From Owenia fusiformis (Eukaryota > Annelida > Polychaeta > Sabellida > Oweniidae), in contig CAIIXF020000010.1 in assembly GCA_903813345.2 (NCBI GenBank), positions 9,416,349 to 9,480,348 on the forward strand: a stretch of 64,000 nt of DNA. The letters run 5' to 3'. The notes beneath the pieces were generated by a model. That model was given only the letters and a program-made list of their open reading frames with translations, was not told the origin of the DNA and searched no databases. Both the position numbers and the translations under genes were made by a program. Below, one piece after another: positions 12,306 to 23,873 of the stretch. Positions within the stretch are counted from its first letter, which is position 1. Each line of letters begins with the position of its first letter.

Positions 12306-15300
12306 TCAAATTGAAGCACTCGTTGTGTTATAGCCATTCGATTCGTCTGGAATATACTTCCAAGTTGACCAAAATATATACATTCCAGTGCCGAGAGCAA
12401 GAATGACAATAAGTCCGAAATTCAGACAATATTTCGCCATTTTGTCTTGCTTGAGACTTGTGATTATAAGTATTCTTTGCTTCTCTTTGGTTTGTGATTC
12501 TTCCCCGATGGAATCAAACCCACACAGCCAGTCCTTCAAGGACATTGGGCACCATTTCTGTTTATCCCCATCACCACCTGCAAAAACATCGTTATACTGG
12601 ACTTAAAATTAAATTGACGTAACTAGTACCCATTCACGAGTGCGTCATCTCCAGCGTAGTGATTGAAGGAAAAGAATTGCAGATACAAATCGACGGAGGA
12701 TACCAATCATATCATCAATAGAAAACATCTGGCAAGAGTGAAAATTATAAAATAAGTGTAAAATTTTGTTCCAAATGTCAAGCGCCAAACACCGAACACT
12801 GGTTTCAGAAACGAGGGCTATAAAATGTGACAAAATATAGGATGTTCATTGGCATTTTGTTCTGTTTATCAAAGCGGCCTCAGAAAATCTCATGATCAAT
12901 CGCATGCTTAGGTGAATAATCAACTTAACATAACAATTTGTATACAGTTGGGAAATAATCATCGGGCTCATATGACATCACTCAAATGACATCATATTAC
13001 ATGACATTACTCCGTGCATATTATATCCCACATATTTAATCCATTCTAGGAAATAATCAATTCAGTTAATCAAAACACAGAAATGAAATCTTTTAACGTT
13101 TTAACCAACAACTTAGGTCTTGCTTCAAGGTCCCTGAACCCCCTCCCACCCAACAACAGGTTTCTGAAGTTAATAAGGGGGTCCAGAGTCTTGAATCATA
13201 CTAATAATAACTACATCAGGTGAGTATTAATATCTATCTGGTCGGTGAAACAATGAGCTCATTCTACCTTGTGTTGGTTGTTCCTCAACATCTTCACTTG
13301 GAGTTGTCCACACCTTTTTCCCATTTTCCTAAAATACAATATCACATCTGATTTTTCATTTTAGCATAATAGTTACTTTACAATACTCTAGTACTTTATC
13401 AAACATTTAAACTAATAAATAACGTTTGTTCATGTGTTTATTATAAAGCATAATCCGCACTCTATAATCGTTGGAGTATAGTGCTGTACAGTTCCGTACA
13501 CCCGGGGTCGTGCGGTACCGTACAGAACCGTACAATACCATTTCCAAAACGGTACCGTATGGTGCTGTTGCAGATTTGCTGTGTAGTCATTTTCCGATTG
13601 AAATACCTTTAGTTCAACGTCATCCACACTTAAAGTTGGGTTATCAATCCCTCTGGTGTCATTGGCGTCATCTCCTTGGCTTTCTTTAAGCTGATCCAGT
13701 GTAACTCCAGCTCTTACTTGCTGCAGAGTTCTAGGATCATGGCGACTCCAGAATGTCGTTTTCCATGTCTGGATATTCCAAAATAGATGTAAATACGATT
13801 ATAACAATTTTAACAAACAACCAGATACCATTAAATGTTGACTTCTGTACAGAATGAACATACAGAATGAAGGAAAATGACGGTGAACCTGACCAGTGCT
13901 AAGAGGTTCGAGGGGCATTCCTTTGAGACTGTCTGCTTCTGTTAAAGGCCCCATATAAAGTTTAAGTGAATGATAAAAACATATTTTCAAACTGCATGGC
14001 GCCTTTAAGACGTTTTTATATGTTACATCCAGTAAAGCTATGCATACCTTCTCTGGTGGAAGTGGGGCAGTAAGGACGCTGATGACAACACATACGATGG
14101 TCGTAATCCAGTAAAGTAGCATTGCAAAGTACATATAATGAAAATCTTTCAATATGGCTGGCCTCGTATCTTCCTCCCCACATTGACCCGGCGGTCGAAA
14201 AATGAATATGAGGATCAATCGTGCCAGTCCCGTCACAAACCCAGCCATTAGCCCCCAAAATGCTCCCTAAAAGAACAAAACAGTTTAGTATAGTTAAAAA
14301 GTATGGACGGATCACTCATTAGAGGTTCAATCGATTTAGGCTTCGTTTGCTTTGTTTGTATTTTACCTGTTCATTAGCCCTTGGCCAGATGACCCCAATG
14401 ACAAAGACAGCTGCAATAGGTGGAGCAAAATAATTTGTAATCTCTTGAATATAGATAAATACTTGTCCACCTTGTGTTTCCTTGACAACGGGAACCCAAG
14501 CAATAGCCACGCCCATCATCACCAATATAAACACCCTGAAATAATGTGTATCTTCTATCATCACCATGATTTTGATAAAAATAATATTTCAAAAATTTAT
14601 ATCATCAGGAATATTATGGGTCTAAATCACCGTGATGTTTTTAGAATCGCGATCAATTTCCCGCTGAAATCGCAAGCAAAATAAAGAAGAGTATAACCCC
14701 GCAGCTTAGAAAATCTTAACATTCACCAAAATTGAAAAAGTCAGCAAAAAGTCTTTTTTCATATGTTGAAAGAATTAAAGTTCATAAGCTGGTCGGAATT
14801 GATACGGGTACTATCTTTCAACCGACTCCCTCGGTCAGATATTATAAGAACCATACAATCCCTCCCTATGGATACGTAACCTTTCCTTGTTAACTTTTCT
14901 CACCTTCCAACAATCATTTGTTCTTTTGTCCCAGCCTTCTTCCTTATTTTCTTCCAAATGTCAATCGTGAACAACGTACTTGCACTGTTGAAGATGGAAT
15001 CCAAATCACTCATCAACGCTGCGATCATTACTGCCATCATGAGACCTTTTAGACCTGGACATAACATAGACTTCAAGAGATAGAGTATTCATAAAATATG
15101 GCAGTGTAGCACACCTGATTATACATCTTCCTCACCAACATCTTTATACAAGGCATTAACATGCAAAATGTCACCACCTGCCATTGGTTAGACGCCGACC
15201 GCCGAACTCAAACCGCCGAACACAAATCGTCAACCGCCGAACACGGTCACACAAAATTGAAGACTATAACAAGATGTAACCGATTCTGGTGGTGGCATAA

Positions 15301-18300
15301 AAAGCCTAAAACATATGGTGAGAATGCTCGTACAAATGACAGTCGATTGAGATGAATCTCAATGGTACAATGCAAAGGGTAGAGCATGGGATGTATAGGT
15401 ACAATCAGTCGGTACAAATCACATAGCTAGTCAAGTACAACTGTACAAACTGTTAAAATGATAACTCCAAAAATCTCCAGAGCAATGGATACAGAACCAA
15501 CTAAACTTGTTTCTACCTGTGGGCATTAGTCCAAGAACAAGTCTTGGGTATGCGATGTTTGTGCAACCTGCATAGCTCTGGCAGTATTTGTAGCATTCAT
15601 CAGGGTCGACACAAGCTACTTCGTCTGAAATATAAGAGAAAATGAAGTTAAGATGAATGGGTCAAATTGATTATGATACTATATTTCTTCGTTGATTCGT
15701 CTGCACTCAGTTTTTGAGATAAATGTACACGTGTTCTAAAGGCTCGGATTGACACTGCTCTCCAAAAGTTTGGCATGGCAACGCCGAATTTACAATTGAA
15801 GCCAGTCTGCAAATAACGAGCCAGAGCGGGGAGTATGCTATATATACAGTATTGTACCCCCATGGGCACCGACTCACTTGGGTATTTGATTCTGCTAATC
15901 ATTCCTGGCATCACCATAATGAAGAGAGGCAGAACTTTAATGAAGCCTGCCATAAGCGTCGCACCCTGAGCATGGGATAGACTTTTGGCTGCAAGAGCAC
16001 GCTGGACAATCACCTGAGGAAATTGAAAATACGTTTTATTTGTACAATTTACTGAATAACCTTCATTCCTTTTATGAAATAGAAAAGGCAATGAAAAGTA
16101 TTAATATGACAATGCCCAAGGAAAAGAAGACAACGATGCAATGAGAATGTGACAATGAGTCAAGGAAAAGAAGACATGCAATGAGAATGTGACAATGAGT
16201 CAAGGAAAAGAAGGCAACGATGAAATGAGAATGTGACAATGAGTCAAGGAAAAGAAGACAATGATGCCATGAGAATGTGACAATGAGTCAAGGAAAAGAA
16301 GACAATGATGCCATGAGAATGTGACAATGAGTCAAGGAAAAGAAGACAATGATGCCATGAGAATGTGACAATGAGTCAAGGAAAAGAAGACAATGATGCC
16401 ATGAGAATGTGTGACAATGAGTCAAGGAAAAGAAGACAATGATGCAATGAGATTGTGACAATGAGTCAAGGAAAAGAAGACAATGATGCAATGAGAATGT
16501 GACAATGAGTCAAGGAAAAGAAGACAATGATGCCATGAGAATGTGACAATGAGTCAAGGAAAAGAAGACAATGATGCCATGAGAATGTGACAATGAGTCA
16601 AGGAAAAGAAGACAATGATGCCATGAGAATGTGTGACAATGAGTCAAGGAAAAGAAGACAATGATGCAATGAGATTGTGACAATGAGTCAAGGAAAAGAA
16701 GACAATGATGCAATGAGATTGTGACAATGAGTCAAGGAAAAGAAGACAATGATGCAATGAGAATGTGACAATGAGTCAAGGAAAAGAAGACAATGATGCA
16801 ATGAGAATGGGACAATGAGTCGAGGAAAAGAAGACAATGATGCAATGAGAATGTGTGACAATGAGTCAAGGAAAAGAAGACAATGATGCAATGAGAATGT
16901 GACAATGAGTCAAGGAAAAGAAGACAATGATGCAATGAGAATGTGACAATCAGTAACGGTTAAAGACAATGATGTATTCAGAATATGGCGATGAAAGGAA
17001 AATATGATTATGAGGGAAGGGAAAGTCGACAATGAGAGGAAGGGAAAGATGACGCCAATGATGAGAAGACATATGAAAACACGACAATGAGAAAAGGAGA
17101 AAACACCAATGAAGAAATAAGAATACGACAATAAGAAAAGAGGATGACGGAAATGAAGGAATAAGACAATAAGAGGATACAATTATAAAGTAAGAAGACG
17201 ATAATGAAGGAAAAGAAAATAAGGTAAAGATGGTTGACACAAGACGTGCAACTACTTTTAATAAGCGCGATATTTATAATTTATTTTTTTAATTTTGTTT
17301 TTGACTACATATTCTTATAATTCAAAGAGTGCAGATAAGGTCAAGATCTTGCAAAGTGTACCTGGTCAGCACACCAGTACCATATAGAACCCGGTGTTTG
17401 CCCCAACAGGAACCCTGGCCAGGGCATATCAGGATCAGCAGGACCTCTCAACATTTTGAATGCATTCTCAGATGGCTTGTGACAGTCTTGTCCAGGTACA
17501 GTGACATTGGTCATTGCGAGTGGATACTTTCGGACCAATCCGTCGTACCCTCCGATATCAATGAAACCTAAAAGGATGCCAGTAACAAAACAAGGTGTTC
17601 ATTTACGGATAATTATGCTTTAGAACTCCATTTCATGGCAAAACAATTGCTATACATTGAAACCTGTAAAGTGGAACTCCTCCAGAAGTGAAACACCTCT
17701 GTTAGTTGAACACTTTTCAGAGTCCCAATTGACTAATTGTCACATGGGCATCTCTAAGTGAAATACTTTTTAGAAGTACCAAAGGTGTTCCACTTAGACA
17801 GGTTTTACTGTACGACGAGGACAAGTCATTTAGAAATGTTATAAATATATTTATTCTCAATATAAGAATATACTCTGTAGTACTATATATTCTTGGATAA
17901 CAAACAAGAATATTGTATCAATTCCATCCTATGTCATTCTCACCCATTATCATTAGGACAATAGCACCACCAACCATCAGGAAAGCCTGTAGAGTATCCG
18001 TGTATATGACTGCTGTTAGTCCACCTGATGAGTAAAAACATATTATCAACTATTCTGAAACTACATGATATTTTATAGAAAGGGCCGATCACGACCAAAA
18101 CGCGAAAATTAAATAAATCCAATTAGCTTTGCAGAAATTTTGATCATCGAATTTTCTACTCTGTAAGTCTATAGACCTTTACCTGTAATTGTCAAAACTG
18201 CTGTGATGGCGATTAGAATGAAAATGGATAAGTAGAGATCCCACCCAAGGGACTGTTGTATGAACAATGCACCTGTGTACAGATCCACCTACAATATTAG

Positions 18301-21300
18301 AGACCTTAGCTGGTATTTTTTACAACGTGAACAGAAAGACTTAGTGTATTTGTACCACATAAATCATAATATAATATTGCTGATTGAATTCTCAAAATTC
18401 AAATTTAGTTATACAGGCCATCGTATTTCGATCAACAGAGCGATCCTTGGCATTCAAGATAAACGTATGTACAATGCCAAACAAGATTAAACTATAAATA
18501 ACATATATAAACTGATTTAATAAATGTATAGAAATTCCAACAGGAAAATGATGTTAAGAGTCTCTCGAATTCCAACACGTTTTAGATACAGTTTTGTGTC
18601 AAGTTAGAAACCTTACCGAGCATTTCGTAAATATGTACAAGACAAGCGAAAGTAGGGCAAAATACACCCTCAGTCGCGAACCGCCAAACCGTTTAGACAG
18701 ATACTCAGGCATTGTGTATGTCTGGAAATAAAAGTACTCAAGATGAATTAGATGCATATGGTCATACCACATACAGGAATGTACATATTGAGTTATGCAA
18801 ATGTACATAGTTTCAACGAGTTAAATGTTCTTAACTATTTTTATTTCTGTTTGTTGTTCTTTTAAAAAGATCTAAATTCTTTAACAACTTACAGCACACG
18901 CGATGTAGACAGGAATAAATACCCAGCCCAGCAACTGAAGTAAAAGGATGGCCTATAAAATATAAAATAGCATTATCACTTACATGAGCCATGGTAGATT
19001 TCGTTAAAATAATCGATGACCTACGACTTATATTCTACTCATAACAATTCGATTTAATAATATTGGTGTAGGAAACTAGATTATTAGTATAGTAAGATGT
19101 TATTATTATCAGGGAAGCCACACGCATTTCAAGACAACTTATACGTGAACGTGCAGAATTGAATAATAGTTAAACGATTGGTTCTCCCCTTTCGATTTGT
19201 ATTATTCATTTTCCAGATTGAGAATAGATAGGAAAAAGTTATAGGAAAATAAAAGATCCTTGGGACAATTGATAGAGGGACTGTAATTCCTGGGTGTCAT
19301 GACACGTCCACGTACACTTTATCTTTAAAACGCGCATTTTAACCTCCCAATAACCTCTGTATTGTCTATACTCACATTGAACTCCCAAGCTCCTACTCCT
19401 ATTCCCCCGGCTGCCCCCGAACCAGACAGCCCTATGAAGTGCTCACTGCCAATGTTGCTGACAAACAGGGAAGCCCCAACCTAGAAACATAGAAATCATC
19501 TTTGTAAATAATAAACTTAAGAATGCGGTTCGTTCTTTGCATTGTTACAGATTTTGTCAACAAAGAACCAAAAACGGAGTCATAGGTTTTGGGTCATCTT
19601 CGCACGCTCGGTCTTCACTGCGTTTATCATCGACCGACGGGAGCCGAGTGAACGAAGATGTTCTGGGTCGATATAAAGATGGTAGCACATTAAAAAGAAT
19701 ATTTCTATCCTTTTATTTAGCCTAAGTAGAGTATGGATGTAGTGCGCTGCGAGAAGATTCAAAGAAAATGTAATTTTACAATACTTTTAGGATTGGGAGG
19801 AAAACGTTGTTGTAATCTGAAAAACTTGCTCCCAGCATTTTACGCCCTGTTTAGTTAGAGTAAATAGTCCAGGGTCTTGAAGCAAGACTAATTCATTCAT
19901 TAATTCTCAATTTGTGCATTTTGCATTTTGACCCGATTATGTCTGAAATTTTCTATTGGATTGTGTGGCACTAATTCCATATTTTTACATTAGTTTGATT
20001 TTTACTCAACAAAGAGACTCTTTTACAGAACAAATTATATCAGAAAAATATCTAAAAAGGAAACTTACCGTAACCCATACCATATTCCTTCCGGCGAGAA
20101 AGTAGCCACTCAGTGTCCCTCTGCTTGCGCGACATGATGCCTGCAATATATATTCCTAATTTTACAAATCAACAGGAGGCATGACACCACAGTGTACTTA
20201 TACTACATCGTAGTCTGCTACTGGCAGATCCTCTCCAAGAAAAAACTCTTGGAAGCTATTGGGGACGTAGAGTGGATTGGTTGCTTACGTCCAGGGGACA
20301 AGGAGAGATATATAAAGATGTCTCTGGGACAAGTTAGTAAACAAATCCATGGGACAAGTAAACGATACAAGTAATCCAAGTAAATAAACTGGAAAGGGAG
20401 AACTAATCCCCAGAGGACCACATTTCTACTGGTTAACGTAAGTTCTCTTAAAAGCGTAGCTTAATCTCCCTATTGAAGAATCGTACGCACTCATTCTGAT
20501 ACTCAGACCATCTCTGCTATGCACAAGAATGCATTCTAGAAGGAAACTGAGAGAAGGCTGTGATATCTCACGATGGTACGCACTATGTTAAAAGAAATCA
20601 TCAAGATTTTAGTTAGAGTTTTGAGGGGAGGGAGAAATGATTTTTTGATACATTCAACAACAAACTACCGATCTTGTTCCTGAGAGACACTTTCTTCCTT
20701 GATTAATAATTTGTATTTTGTTTTGATTGCAGTTAAAATGATTGCCATAATTTAATGGTTTGCTCAAGATGCTCTATTATAGAGTGAAACATATTTATCA
20801 ACTCCTACACACCCATTGGAACAGATTTATGAGTATACTAGTAAACAGCCGAATCACAATGTCACCTGGTCACATAAAAAAACTCAAGTGAACTTATAAT
20901 ATTATTTTATGTAGTAAACAAACGTAAGTACAAAATGTCATCGACTGTATATTCAATGTACTGGGAACTGTTTGTGTTTTAATGCTCGGAGCTCTAAATA
21001 AATTCATGTTGACTATATAATGCCTTGGTCACATAGGCTCCGATTTTCACTACGGCGCCCGGCCGATGAGTATTTTGTTCAAAATCGGCCGGCGAGCCCG
21101 GGCATCGTACGGGCGCCGGGCGATGATCGCCACTCATCGGCCGATTTTTAGACATCGTACGGGCGCCGGCAGAGTTTTATCGCGGAGATAAAAGTTGCCG
21201 ATGTCTTGGCGATTTTTTCTCAACCAAAGTCATCGGTACCTACCCGGCCGTGTCCCGTCCGGTCATCGTACGATTATCTTACGGCGCCCGGTGGCATCGC

Positions 21301-22780
21301 ACGGTCATCTTGGGATTTTGCGTGCTGATAATAATGATTACTTATTAATTAAGTGATATAAAGGTTTTAAAATTAATGAGGTAAGGAATTATAATTACTA
21401 CACACTGTCAGAGATTTTTTATAAAACATAAATGGAACGATTAGGCTAAAAATTTGAATGGCTGGATGGGTGGGTTGGTTGATCTAGTCGTTCTTATATT
21501 GACATTAATCGTGTATGTCTGCCATACGCATTGAATAGAGTGATACATTTTTATGCGCATATTCACTCATGCATATACCATTACAAATCATTTATTTTAA
21601 AAATCTTCTGAATGTTTTTGTGAGTACAGTATTTTCAAGGGTCACAATTTTAATACGAAAGTTCACTGTCTCAATTACAGTTAATATGCCAAAGGCTAAG
21701 GATAGAGGGGATAAGGCCAATGGGCCATATAATTTCATTTATTTATTGTACCAATAATCCCTTAAGGGCAAATGTATATGATATAAATATGAGGAAGGCC
21801 TTGGGAAGACAGGTGGAAAAAGAAAATAACAATGCTAGTGAGCTGGTGGATTATGAAGATTTAGGTCCACTTGAAATAGAAGAAAAAATGCCAATTTCTT
21901 TGAAGATAGGCCATATTTTTATGACCAAACAAATTCTCCTTACGAGAACAGACAAAAGAAAGATGCAGAAATATGGAATTTTGCTTATGGCATCGGATGG
22001 ACAGGTAGACATAGTATTTGTTTATATGAAAGATCTAAAAATTAATTAAGGTCAGGGTGCACTTTGATGAAAAGACCACGTCCAGTATGGCAAGTGATTT
22101 TAGACGGTCATATCTTTCACCATGAGTACTTTCTGGGCATAAATACAGTGTTTTTATTAAAACAAGATGTTTTCTTTCAATTGAAGTACCCATGATAGTA
22201 AAAATATCAATCAAACAATTTGAAAAATTATGAATAGGGACCCAATGTCAGCATTTTTTTCTAAATATTGAACCTATTTACTCAAAAGAGGATCTTCTTT
22301 TTCTGATTTTTATTGCATGGAAACATTATTATCCTGGAAGTCCTGTCTATCGAAGTATTTCGTTTTCAAATCTTGCATTCACGCCATGTGGAACAGTCAT
22401 ACTGGGTCATACAAGAATTTAGTATAAATCTAGAGGCCTGTAGATCGACCGATGTCCTGGCGGGTGCCGTACGGCCATCGGCAGATAGCCTTGCGATACC
22501 CGTGCGATGTCTTTCAGATTATATTGATTGCGGGCGCCGTACGATGCCTGTACTAATGTGACCATACTCACGATTAGATCAAGACATCGGTGAAAAGTCA
22601 CCGGCGCCCGGTCGATTTAGAAATCGGCCGATGACTACTCATCGGCCGGCGCCCGGCGGCTATGTGACCTAGGCATTAGGTATCGTCAACTGTACGTACC
22701 GTTATTCCTATGCCAATGACGAGGACAAAGTAAACTATTACGACGACAAGGTCCCAGGTTTCCAATCGTTGCTCATTCAT
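12306..22780 (-). CDS. SLC5A3: Sodium/myo-inositol cotransporter-like protein (SLC5 family, SMIT1-like)
   Basis: Sixteen coding exons join to 2,094 nt (697 aa), all with GT-AG borders and matching phases: 22700-22780, 20069-20140, 19376-19480, 18893-18952, 18617-18721, 18183-18288, 17944-18024, 17362-17567, 15878-16013, 15517-15624, 14904-15054, 14367-14535, 14048-14266, 13607-13768, 13268-13328, 12306-12577. The start is the first ATG after an in-frame stop. SLC5 signatures include [51 protein letters not shown] and NIAYPRLV. The TM8 sodium-site region reads [15 protein letters not shown], with SDLDS as in SMIT1 rather than the SLTS of glucose carriers. IAWVPVV and a last membrane helix before the C terminus also fit the 14-helix SMIT/SGLT fold. 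Expected role: plasma-membrane Na+-coupled uptake of myo-inositol or a related polyol or sugar. The family is certain; the substrate is inferred. It is divergent to the M6PR-like gene. Confidence 0.93.
13465..13570. repeat. Palindrome-rich cggtaccg segment
   Basis: Just beyond exon 14, in intron 14 of the SLC5 gene, the motif 'ggtaccgtac/gtaccgtatgg' occurs in both orientations with 'gtacagttccgtac'. It is an imperfect inverted-repeat cluster of unknown class. Confidence 0.4.
15149..15311. repeat. Dispersed repeat, copy 3
   Basis: 'aggcattaacatgcaaaatg' ... 'gacgccgaccgccgaac' (repeated) ... 'ctggtggtggcataaaaag'. Same family as 1131 and 9527, with an internal 'cgccgaac' expansion. It lies in SLC5 intron 10. 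Confidence 0.6.
16108..16965. repeat. 44-bp minisatellite with higher-order structure
   Basis: About 19 copies of a 44-bp unit ('gagtcaaggaaaagaagaca' followed by 'atgatgcaatgagaatgtga') lie inside SLC5 intron 8. Variants carry ATGCC for ATGCA, GAGATT for GAGAAT, or an extra GT (46 bp). The block of variants at about 16288-16491 repeats exactly at 16510-16713, so a 222-bp set of five units was duplicated as one. A degenerate purine-rich continuation runs to about 17220. Confidence 0.95.
17655..17810. repeat. Small TA-flanked MITE (cagtaaaacctgt family), copy C
   Basis: 'cattgaaacctgtaaag' at one end and 'agacaggttttactg' plus TA at the other, in SLC5 intron 7. Same family as 3128 and 5345. 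Confidence 0.65.
19560..19700. repeat. Dispersed repeat fragment (gggtcgatataaagatggtagcac)
   Basis: In SLC5 intron 2. The block 'ggtcgatataaagatggtag' is shared with 11545-11570. Nearby inverted GGTTTTGGGTC / GATGTTCTGGGTC segments suggest a small foldback repeat. Confidence 0.4.
21020..22676. mobile_element. 1.66-kb GC-rich foldback element
   Basis: The left end is ATGCCTTGGTCACATAG and the right end is its inverse (ctatgtgacctaggcat), flanked by TA on both sides. Both subterminal regions are very GC-rich for this locus and are packed with 'cggccgatgagt' and 'gggcgccgg' motifs in both orientations. The AT-rich interior (21310-22430) has short ORFs of no recognisable content. It looks like a non-autonomous TA-target foldback transposon in SLC5 intron 1. 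A small hairpin at 35539-35677 shares its motif style. Confidence 0.7.
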
Positions 22781-23873
22781 ACTCAAATCAAATCTCGCGA
22801 TGCTCCTCCAGACAACCAGCTCTGGATCGCTCTGCAACTTGCACCTCTCGGATCTCGCTTAGTTCTACTTCATGTGGATGTTACTCCAAATCTACCTCAA
22901 GGGTTTGATGTTTGATTCGCACTATGCTAATGGTATACAAGGATGGTGTTAACGATGGTGGTTTACCTGCATAATTCAGCGCGTGAATCTCTTCGAGAAT
23001 GTTCAAGGCGAAATGCTGCTAGTTGTATTTGTCAATACTCAGTTTCGTAGTGTCATTTATTCAGGTTAAACCTACATAAATGCATATTGATCAAATAAAG
23101 CCTAATATTACAGTTTTTTGTACCTTGTCTTCCCAACTATAATATCTGAACTTCCCAATTATGATATCAGGATTTATGAGACATTGAGAGAAAAGATGTT
23201 CTCATAATTTTGCAATTGTTTACAGTGCTCATTTCGTTCTCATGCCTATTTTGAAAATCTTTTTTTAATCCAGGTTATGGTTTTAAGATAACTTAAAGAT
23301 CCTGAACATACAAACTTTTTTTTTAATTTTAGTGAATTTGAATTTCTTTTATTCTGCTAATGTTTCATTTAACTTCAATTCCTTCCATAACATACACGGA
23401 CATATATTTTGAATTTTTAGATAATTGGATTTTGTAGGGGACGCATTAGCACTTTTTATTGTTAAGACTATCAAGTCCTACACTTGTTCACTCTTAAAAT
23501 ATTTAATCATGCAGCACGTATATTTTCGAGTGTTTGCCGTTTTTATTTATTTTTTTATGTTTTTATGTTATAATTGCGGTATGTTCACTTTCTCTCATAT
23601 TGGCAAAAAATATTTTTAAAAATCCAAATACTTATTGAACGATTCGCATAATTGATATGCTTCTATTAACTGATATTCTAAGACAGATCTGGGCGACCTC
23701 TATTTTAGCAAAACATTGATTCTCTCAATAATAACTTGATAGATCTTAAAAGTAAAAGACACTCCAGAGAATCATATGATCAGTGCTGACTTTTGACCTA
23801 AACAAACAGATAACATTGTTGTATATTATGTTGTCAAAATCTCACGTGTATAACAGATAATGACACTCGCAAA
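22781..23873. promoter_or_regulatory. Divergent intergenic region, probable shared promoter zone
   Basis: These 1.1 kb separate the start codons of the minus-strand SLC5 gene and the plus-strand M6PR-like gene. Both 5' untranslated regions and promoters must lie here or in upstream exons. No TATA box or CpG cluster stands out, and nothing else is recognised. Confidence 0.4.

Noticed and set aside
13799-14684. Several independent ORFs on both strands
   Set aside because: They are frame shadows or single exons of the spliced SLC5 gene (exons 12 and 13).
16108-16965. CRISPR-like array
   Set aside because: There are no distinct spacers; units are contiguous 44-bp copies in a eukaryotic intron.
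21681-22049. Gene inside the 1.66-kb foldback element (MPKAKDRG..., MGHIISF...)
   Set aside because: Short overlapping ORFs in shifted frames. A faint resemblance to an HMG-type start was not convincing.
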